A stretch of 5,923 nt of DNA from Nitrospirota bacterium (lineage in GTDB: Bacteria; Nitrospirota; UBA9217), in NCBI GenBank assembly GCA_013334545.1, contig JAAXXJ010000198.1, positions 1-5,923 of the forward strand, written 5' to 3'. Position 1 is the first letter of the stretch, and each line of letters starts with the position of its first letter. The notes under the pieces were generated by a model. The model was not told where the DNA came from, did not search any database, and worked only from the letters and a program-made list of their open reading frames with translations. Position numbers and translations under genes: made by a program. This document shows positions 1-3,936 of this stretch, piece by piece.

Positions 1-60
1 CGGAGGAAGTCTAGTTCGCCGGCAGCGCCGATCCGCAAACCCGCACCTCTAGGCTTTCCA

Positions 61-339
61 TCAGAATTTCAAGCCCCGCCGCTGCGCGTACCGCTGAAAA
101 ATAACGTCGATATCCTTCGCATCAAGTGCATTCAGAATCGATATAAGGATGAGCTCATCGAGCGGCTCTTTGCTTTCCGCATCAAAGCCGAAGACCGGAG
201 CCGCCATCTCCTTGTCAAAACCGCCGTTCATCATTCCGTTCACAGCCGCGCCGAGCATGGAAAAAGCGCTCGTATTCTTCACAATGAGCTTGCGGGCCGC
301 CTGCTCGAGGATACTTCTTTTCTCTTCATGGAGCGACAT
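61..339 (-). CDS. Hypothetical 92-residue protein, last gene of a three-gene small-protein operon
   Basis: I do not recognise this protein. The N-terminal third is charged and helical (EEKRSILEQAARKL, about residues 5-18). A small-residue stretch rich in Gly, Ala and Met follows (MLGAAVNGMMNGGFD, 28-42). The C-terminal half looks helical, with a hydrophobic run LDELILISILNAL (60-72) and a basic end. There is no signal peptide, no cysteine and no clear membrane span. The ATG at 337-339 is preceded by a purine-rich Shine-Dalgarno (AGGGGGAAGAG read on the minus strand), and the stop is TGA at 61-63. The gene starts 39 bases after the DUF3562-like gene ends, on the same strand, so the two are probably co-transcribed. 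Function is unknown; coding status rests on the ribosome binding site, the spacing and the protein-like composition. Confidence 0.72.
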   Translation of the reverse strand: MSLHEEKRSILEQAARKLIVKNTSAFSMLGAAVNGMMNGGFDKEMAAPVFGFDAESKEPLDELILISILNALDAKDIDVIFQRYAQRRGLKF

Positions 340-378
340 AGTCTCTTCCCCCTACGGAAATAGCTATTCCCGCCGGCA

Positions 379-600
379 TTACCGGAAGTGTTCTTTTACG
401 TGCCTGCTGACAAATATCGGCAGGAACGCCCTGATCCTTGCCTCTTCTTTCAGTTTTTCCAGGACCTCGCCGTATGTCCGCTCGACCACGTCAACGGGAA
501 GTCCAAGCTCCCGCGCCAGCCTCTGAACAGCATTGGCATGGATGTCGGACTCTTTTTCCCTGAGCGGTCGGCTTCTACCTTCATCAGTATGGTCAAGCAT
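379..600 (-). CDS. DUF3562-like small protein (73 residues)
   Basis: The core VQRLARELGLPVDVVERTYG (about residues 25-44), followed by a helix LEKLKEEARIRAFLPIF and a basic end (VSRHVKEHFR), matches my memory of DUF3562, a family of short bacterial proteins of unknown function. The first part resembles a short helix-turn-helix, but no DNA-binding role is established. The open frame extends to an ATG at 649-651, which would give 90 residues. I prefer the ATG at 598-600 because AAGGGGGG lies 7 bases ahead of it, whereas the upstream ATG has no ribosome binding site and the extra 17 residues look non-conserved. The gene lies 60 bases after the four-cysteine gene and 39 bases before the 92-residue gene, all on the same strand. 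The family call is from recall; the coding call is firmer. Confidence 0.78.
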   Translation of the reverse strand: MLDHTDEGRSRPLREKESDIHANAVQRLARELGLPVDVVERTYGEVLEKLKEEARIRAFLPIFVSRHVKEHFR

Positions 601-607
601 GCTTGGT

Positions 608-615
608 CCCCCCTT
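608..615 (-). promoter_or_regulatory. Ribosome binding site that sets the DUF3562-like gene start
   Basis: Read on the minus strand, AAGGGGGG ends 7 bases before the ATG at 598-600. The competing in-frame ATG at 649-651 has no purine-rich tract in the 15-20 bases before it. This selects the shorter, 73-residue product. Confidence 0.65.
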
Positions 616-660
616 GTGCTGTGAGTCTGCATTTTGATCGATGCGTTTCATGATGCCATG

Positions 661-879
661 CTACAGTCTTAGCGCCAGCAGCGCTTTCGCGAGGAACAGA
701 GGGCATCGATCGTGATCGTCCGAGCTGCAGTATGCCGCTATTTGCCGGATGCTCACCGTGACGTGCCTGTTCGAAGCCAAGCATCGCGATTCGGTTCCGG
801 ATTCAAAATAGGGGCAAATGAGTTCCTGCAGGCCCGCTGCGGCTATTTTGTCGGTTGTGTTCGATGAAGAGAAGGGCAT
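661..879 (-). CDS. Small four-cysteine protein (72 residues), first gene of the small-protein operon
   Basis: The open frame reaches up to 960, but the first 27 residues look non-coding. The ATG at 877-879 has a near-perfect Shine-Dalgarno ahead of it, giving a 72-residue protein. Cysteines sit at residues 22, 33, 51 and 59 (spacing C-x10-C-x17-C-x7-C) in the contexts ICPYF, RCLAS, YCSSDDHDRCPLF. The pattern CPY...C...YC..dxHxrCPLF resembles short cysteine proteins I recall from Geobacter- and Nitrospirota-type genomes, some fused to other domains. Four cysteines plus a nearby His (56) could bind zinc or an iron-sulfur cluster, but this is inference. The C-terminus is a hydrophobic helix (AKALLALRL). 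There is no signal peptide, so it is probably cytosolic. The DUF3562-like gene follows 60 bases downstream. Confidence 0.66.
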   Translation of the reverse strand: MPFSSSNTTDKIAAAGLQELICPYFESGTESRCLASNRHVTVSIRQIAAYCSSDDHDRCPLFLAKALLALRL

Positions 880-883
880 GGAT

Positions 884-890
884 CCTCCTT
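884..890 (-). promoter_or_regulatory. Strong ribosome binding site for the four-cysteine gene
   Basis: AAGGAGG on the minus strand lies 4 bases before the ATG at 877-879. The spacing is slightly short but the match is complete. It sets the start at 879 rather than at the upstream start at 958-960, and is among the best evidence that this frame is a gene. Confidence 0.65.
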
Positions 891-1190
891 GGGACCGTGC
901 GGGCGGATTGTGCCATCGGGTCGCCCTCATTGGCTGGGTGAACAGTCGGCTACAGCGCACTTGTAGGACGGGGTCTTCCTGCCGGGAATCTCGTTGCCCG
1001 CTGTCACCGTAGGTGTGTTCAATGCACCTGCCGGTGTTTCGCAGTCATCACAATTCCAGATCCCCATGGTCATGCTGTTGACGTTTTCGCGTTACTTCTG
1101 CTGACCGGATGTTAGGCTGAAAATATTACAGTATCATTACACGCCGGTTACATTTGCATGAAACCATTGCCCCGTACGAAAAAGCAAGGA

Positions 1191-1205
1191 GTGACAATCC
1201 GTCAC
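1191..1205. promoter_or_regulatory. Short dyad upstream of the nitroreductase promoter, possible operator
   Basis: GTGAC-aatcc-GTCAC is a perfect 5-bp inverted repeat with a 5-base spacer. It ends 6 bases before the -35 hexamer, a position suited to an activator or to a repressor that bends DNA. No regulator family is identified, and a dyad this short can arise by chance. Confidence 0.3.
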
Positions 1206-1211
1206 GCTCTC

Positions 1212-1239
1212 TTGACATCTTGTTGGTAACAGGTATAGT
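1212..1239 (+). promoter_or_regulatory. Sigma70-type promoter for the nitroreductase gene
   Basis: A perfect -35 hexamer TTGACA (1212-1217) is followed, after a 16-base spacer, by TATAGT (1234-1239), which matches five of six positions of the -10 consensus. Transcription would begin at about 1246, giving a leader of roughly 30 bases before the ATG at 1275. The flanking sequence is AT-rich, as expected. Confidence 0.72.
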
Positions 1240-1261
1240 CATATATAAGTCTGCTAAAATG

Positions 1262-1268
1262 AGAGGTG
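1262..1268 (+). promoter_or_regulatory. Ribosome binding site that sets the nitroreductase start
   Basis: AGAGGTG lies 6 bases before the ATG at 1275-1277. An in-frame GTG at 1266 overlaps this Shine-Dalgarno and has no separate one at a workable distance, so the ATG is the better start. Confidence 0.6.
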
Positions 1269-1274
1269 TGCGAA

Positions 1275-1844
1275 ATGAACGCTGTTATCGACGCCATCAA
1301 CAAAAGACGATCCATCCGCGCCTATGAAGCGAAGCCCGTGCCCCGGGAACTGGTGAACACGGTCATCGAGGCGGGGAACGAGGCGCCGTCCGCCATGAAC
1401 AGCCAGCCCTGGAGGTTCGTGGTGGTCGAGGACCCCGCGGTAAAGAGGAAGCTGCTCGACGCCGCCCTGCCGCAGGCAAAGAAGATCACTGAACAGGTGA
1501 AGGACGTGGACCCGGAACGGTATCAATCCATCAAGAGGCGCTATGCCGAACTTCCGGACCCGGTCTACTATTCAGCCCCGACGATCATCTTCGTCATCGG
1601 CAACGGCCGGTACGCGGCCCACTCCTGCCCGCTGGCCTGTGAGAACATGATGCTCGCGGCCCATTCGCTCGGGCTCGGGACCTGTTGGGTCGGTTTCGGC
1701 GCCATGGTGACCGAGGACGGTTCGGTGCGGAAGCTCTTGGACCTGCAGGAAGGGGACGCGATCTTCGGCCCCGTCCTGCTCGGCTATCCGAAGGGCGAGG
1801 CCATGCGGCCGCCAAAGAAGGAGCCGAAGGTGAAGTGGCTCTGA
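1275..1844 (+). CDS. Nitroreductase-family FMN-dependent oxidoreductase (189 residues)
   Basis: This is a flavin enzyme of the nitroreductase fold, which uses NAD(P)H to reduce nitro compounds, quinones or other electron acceptors, usually as a cytosolic homodimer. Visible family marks are the N-terminal FMN-binding RRSIR (residues 11-15), the PSAMNSQPWRF segment (38-48), the helix CENMMLAAHSLGLGTCWVGF (122-141) and the GYP turn (170-172) before a basic C-terminus. The length fits the short single-domain members. Cysteines at 118, 122 and 137 lie in the SCPLAC/GTCW region and might make activity redox-sensitive, but this is speculation. The physiological substrate cannot be read from the sequence. 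The gene has its own promoter at 1212-1239. The next gene starts 89 bases downstream on the same strand and may share the transcript. Confidence 0.93.
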   Translation: MNAVIDAINKRRSIRAYEAKPVPRELVNTVIEAGNEAPSAMNSQPWRFVVVEDPAVKRKLLDAALPQAKKITEQVKDVDPERYQSIKRRYAELPDPVYYSAPTIIFVIGNGRYAAHSCPLACENMMLAAHSLGLGTCWVGFGAMVTEDGSVRKLLDLQEGDAIFGPVLLGYPKGEAMRPPKKEPKVKWL

Positions 1845-1933
1845 CCGTGGGGCCATGGGGTCACATGCCGCTTCCAGGAAAGAAATGATCCTACCGCCGG
1901 TGCGAGGGACTCGCAATATCTGATTCAATTTAT

Positions 1934-3097
1934 ATGAAAAAAGACGCGACGACCATATTCGGGCCCCGGGTGACCGCCCGGAAGGACCTCCTGCCGGCGC
2001 CGGAAGAGCTGGACGCCTTCCTCGAGCAGATGAAGAAGCAGGGGACCCTGATGCCGCTCGTCAAGGGCCTTGCCAGGCTCCGGCTCCTGCTGGTCGATAT
2101 TGATGCCTTCGAACAGCGACGCAGGCTGGACCCCCGGCAGCAGGACCTCCATGATCGCATGGTGTTCGGCGTCCTTCTGCATACGCGCTTCATCAATGAG
2201 GAGCTCCTGCAGGCCGTGACCCTGTTCCACTATCACCTCCGTACGCTGGCGTCGCTGGATCTCGAAAGCCCCGTTGAGTTCATCGTCGCAGCTGAGCGGA
2301 CCATGAAGAAACTGAACAGGAGGAAGATCGATCACGCACTCAGGATGGTGCGGCTTACGGAGATGATCGAGGAGCGAAAGAAGATGATCGCCGGCATCCA
2401 GGCCCAGAGGGCCCAGTTGACCGCCGAGCTCCGGAGCATTGCCTGGTACGTACAGGACAATCTGGTCGCGACGGAGATGCTTTGCCGGAAGGCGATCGTC
2501 ATCCTTGTTGAAATCGGTCTGGAAAAACAGAAAGAAAGTGAATTGATCGAGGCCGTCAGGAAGCAGTTCAAAAAAGAACTGAGTGCATCCATCGGTGTCC
2601 GCCAGCTTACTGCAGATGCTGTGGCAAAGGCAAGGCACGTGGTCGACCGGTTGACGCACAAGCTGTCAAGGCTGATCCGGGAAGATGTGTACCATCTGAC
2701 GCAATTATACGAGGTGATCCATGACCGCATGCAGGACGCGGCGAAGGAACTCGGAGGTTTCCTGACCGGACCGGCGGGCGTGCAGGGCAGCAGGGGACAG
2801 GACAGCATTGAGCTCTTTCAACGGATAGGAGAGGCCCTGGTCTCGCTCATTACCAACTATCCCCGGGAGCTGAAGCCGTACAAGTCCGCTGTCGACACGA
2901 CGACCAATGCGCTCGTCCTGGAAAAAAGACGCGAAATGGTCGATCATCTGCTCGAGCAGGTCGGGATCGAGCGGAGGAGAAGGCCGGACCGCAGAACAAA
3001 TCAGGACCGGAGAAAGCACCAGGACCCGAACTACCGGGGATCGGAGCGGAGGGTCCTTCGGGACCGGCGGACACGGGCAGGACGCAGGGCGTTGTGA
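1934..3097 (+). CDS. Unknown helical protein with Arg-rich 'DRR' tail (387 residues)
   Basis: I do not recognise the family. The protein is predicted almost wholly helical and lacks a signal peptide or membrane span. A likely coiled-coil stretch covers about residues 125-170 (LTEMIEERKKMIAGIQAQRA within it), with further heptad-like helices at 195-275. A Gly-rich linker (about 274-289, GGFLTGPAGVQGSRGQ) leads to another helical block (290-345). The last 42 residues (346-387) hold 17 arginines in a loose repeat of RR/DRR units. Similar tails occur beside unrelated domains in other bacteria, but their role is not established; RNA, DNA or membrane-phosphate binding are possibilities. The ATG at 1934 has no good Shine-Dalgarno. 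The next in-frame ATG is at 2030 (residue 33), but the residues before it look protein-like, so I keep the longer form. It may be co-transcribed with the nitroreductase gene. Confidence 0.85.
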   Translation: MKKDATTIFGPRVTARKDLLPAPEELDAFLEQMKKQGTLMPLVKGLARLRLLLVDIDAFEQRRRLDPRQQDLHDRMVFGVLLHTRFINEELLQAVTLFHYHLRTLASLDLESPVEFIVAAERTMKKLNRRKIDHALRMVRLTEMIEERKKMIAGIQAQRAQLTAELRSIAWYVQDNLVATEMLCRKAIVILVEIGLEKQKESELIEAVRKQFKKELSASIGVRQLTADAVAKARHVVDRLTHKLSRLIREDVYHLTQLYEVIHDRMQDAAKELGGFLTGPAGVQGSRGQDSIELFQRIGEALVSLITNYPRELKPYKSAVDTTTNALVLEKRREMVDHLLEQVGIERRRRPDRRTNQDRRKHQDPNYRGSERRVLRDRRTRAGRRAL

Positions 3098-3258
3098 CCG
3101 GCTGGCGGAGTTTTCTTTCATCCCCAGCTGCGGGCATCGGCATGTGGACGGAGAAGAACCAGGCGCGATGCTGTTCAGGACAGGGATCGGGTGATCAGTG
3201 TGAAGGAGGGGAGGGGTAGCGTTCCAGGATTCCAGGCCTCACCCCGGACAACCTACAT

Positions 3259-3296
3259 AAAAAACGTCGGAAGCGATGATAGAGAACTTCCGACGT
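3259..3296 (-). terminator. Rho-independent terminator for the small minus-strand gene
   Basis: On the minus strand, ACGTCGGAAG and CTTCCGACGT form a perfect 10-bp stem (arms at 3287-3296 and 3264-3273) around a 13-base loop, followed at once by TTTTTT (3264-3259). It lies about 115 bases past the stop of the 3410-3631 gene. On the plus strand the hairpin has no T-run, so the direction is clear. Confidence 0.75.
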
Positions 3297-3313
3297 CAAG
3301 GGAGGTTGATAGA

Positions 3314-3357
3314 TCGGGCCCGCGAGTATGGAGAGGCGGTCAGCCTATACAGCCCGA
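3314..3357. other. Nested intergenic hairpin
   Basis: TCGGGC (3314-3319) pairs with GCCCGA (3352-3357). Inside, GTATG (3326-3330) pairs with TATAC (3346-3350) with one G-T wobble, and GGC (3335-3337) pairs with GCC (3343-3345) around a 5-base loop. It could fold as part of the minus-strand gene's 3' untranslated region, or as plus-strand RNA. It matches no RNA family I recognise. Its right arm shares bases 3352-3357 with the plus-strand terminator hairpin. Confidence 0.4.
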
Positions 3358-3385
3358 ACCATTGTCGCGTTTCAGGGCGCTTTTT
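3352..3385 (+). terminator. Possible plus-strand terminator
   Basis: GCCCGAA (3352-3358) pairs with TTC-A-GGGC (3371-3378), giving a 7-bp stem with one bulged base and a loop of 12 bases. It is followed by GC and then TTTTTATATA. It would stop read-through from the 387-residue gene about 250 bases upstream. It is weaker than the minus-strand terminator because of the bulge and the gap before the T-run. Confidence 0.42.
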
Positions 3386-3409
3386 ATATACTCATTCCCG
3401 CAGGCAATA

Positions 3410-3631
3410 CTAATGCGTCTCGATTGACGTCGCCGGTACGATTTGAATTGCCTTGGGAAGGGCCCGACGGTTCTCCTCCGGCAGAGGGTTAAAGTAAGTG
3501 TCTACAAGATAATGCAGCAGCATTTCCCTCTTTGTCTGAGAGATGCCCTGGTAGAGTGAACTGCCAATTAATATAGTAAGGAGCTCTTCTTCCTGTTCTC
3601 TGGTAAGATTTGATATTTCTTGTTCGTTCAT
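3410..3631 (-). CDS. Small orphan protein of unknown function (73 residues)
   Basis: I do not recognise this family. The protein begins with an acidic helix (EQEISNLTREQEEELLTILI, residues 3-22). A second helix with basic character follows (SQTKREMLLHYLVDTYF, 31-47), then a Pro-rich turn and a basic C-terminal part. It is soluble, without cysteine or a membrane span. The frame can also start at a GTG at 3638-3640 (76 residues). I chose the ATG at 3629-3631 because a weak GGTG lies 7 bases before it, but neither start has a strong site. A 60-base sample (3541-3600) is 43% GC by hand count, well below the kinase gene, which suggests a different origin or relaxed constraint. It has its own sigma54-like promoter (3671-3686) and terminator (3259-3296), so it is probably a single-gene unit. 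Confidence 0.66.
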   Translation of the reverse strand: MNEQEISNLTREQEEELLTILIGSSLYQGISQTKREMLLHYLVDTYFNPLPEENRRALPKAIQIVPATSIETH

Positions 3632-3670
3632 AGGATACACCGATCACTGATAAGTTGTTATTTATTATAG

Positions 3671-3686
3671 TGCATTCTCTGTGCCA
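3671..3686 (-). promoter_or_regulatory. Sigma54 (RpoN)-like promoter of the small orphan gene
   Basis: Read on the minus strand, TGGCACAGAGAATGCA matches the -24/-12 consensus TGGCACG-N4-TTGCA: the -24 TGGCAC is complete, GG and GC are exactly 10 bases apart, and the -12 element is ATGCA instead of TTGCA. Transcription would start near 3660, leaving about 30 bases before the ATG. A perfect TATAAT occurs at 3664-3669 on the same strand, but with no -35 hexamer at 16-18 bases, so sigma70 use is less likely. No enhancer-binding regulator is encoded in the window. Confidence 0.6.
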
Positions 3687-3759
3687 GACACGAAATTCAC
3701 AGCACTTCAAAGGGTTAAGCGGTTTGCACCTTCAAGAGTAGATCATTATGGGTGAATTT

Positions 3760-3775
3760 CCCACCTGAAGATGGG
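3760..3775. repeat. Short hairpin between kinase and orphan gene
   Basis: CCCACCTGAAGATGGG can form a 6-bp stem, with one G-T pair when read on the minus strand, around a 4-base loop. It has no T-run on either strand, so it is not an intrinsic terminator. The rest of 3687-3936 shows no gene or other clear site, and no good terminator for the kinase gene was found. Confidence 0.25.
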
Positions 3776-3936
3776 TGAGATGACCTAAGAAGGTATGTAT
3801 TGCACTAGTGGGTGTTTCGTTCTTATCGCCTGGTCCCGGCTTATATTTTCGATTGTGTCGACAGGTGAGCGCGTGAGGATCAAACTGCGATCAGCTCAAG
3901 GGAGCATCGGCATCTCTTCCGCAATAGTTTCTCGTA

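Larger units (their letters stand above)
880..1211. other. Gene-free divergent intergenic region
   Basis: This stretch separates the minus-strand small-gene operon from the plus-strand nitroreductase gene. Short open frames here show no ribosome binding site and no protein-like composition. The promoter of the minus-strand operon should lie here, but I could not find a convincing -35/-10 pair for it. The part from about 1115 to 1190 is AT-richer. A 5-bp dyad sits at the right-hand end, just before the plus-strand promoter. Confidence 0.6.
3098..3409. other. Convergent intergenic region with terminators and hairpins
   Basis: No convincing gene lies between the convergent 387-residue gene and the small minus-strand gene. 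Open frames here have no family resemblance. The first 160 bases show nothing notable. The remainder, 3259-3385, is dense in secondary structure: a perfect 10-bp hairpin, a nested three-stem hairpin and a terminator-like hairpin, annotated separately. Confidence 0.65.

Noticed and set aside
1..60. Window start
   Set aside because: I see no gene end, terminator with T-run or other site in these 60 bases that I could defend.
356..370. Near-palindrome around AATAGCTATT between the 92-residue and DUF3562-like genes
   Set aside because: It is short, AT-rich and interrupted by one extra base. It lies inside the operon next to a ribosome site and has no T-run. Possible mRNA processing cannot be supported.
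593..784. 63-codon minus-strand frame overlapping the Cys4 and DUF3562-like genes
   Set aside because: No ribosome site, low-complexity mixed composition, and it overlaps two better-supported genes.
1050..1078. Resemblance to lac/pUC vector sequence (TCACAATTCC and ATGGTCAT)
   Set aside because: The shared words are under 11 bases, in a different order from the vector and with different flanks, so there is no sign of vector contamination.
1925..2659. 244-codon open frame on the minus strand
   Set aside because: It lies antisense to the well-supported 387-residue gene, has a Leu/Pro/Gln-heavy shadow composition and no family resemblance.
3301..3357. Resemblance to the 3' end of 23S rRNA (GGTTGATAGATCGGG)
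   Set aside because: Only about 13-15 bases look similar. The following helix sequence does not match, and the expected TACTAAT segment is not at the right distance. I treat it as chance.
3191..3427. 78-codon plus-strand frame in the convergent intergenic region
   Set aside because: It runs through both terminator hairpins and has no protein-like pattern, despite a purine-rich tract nearby.
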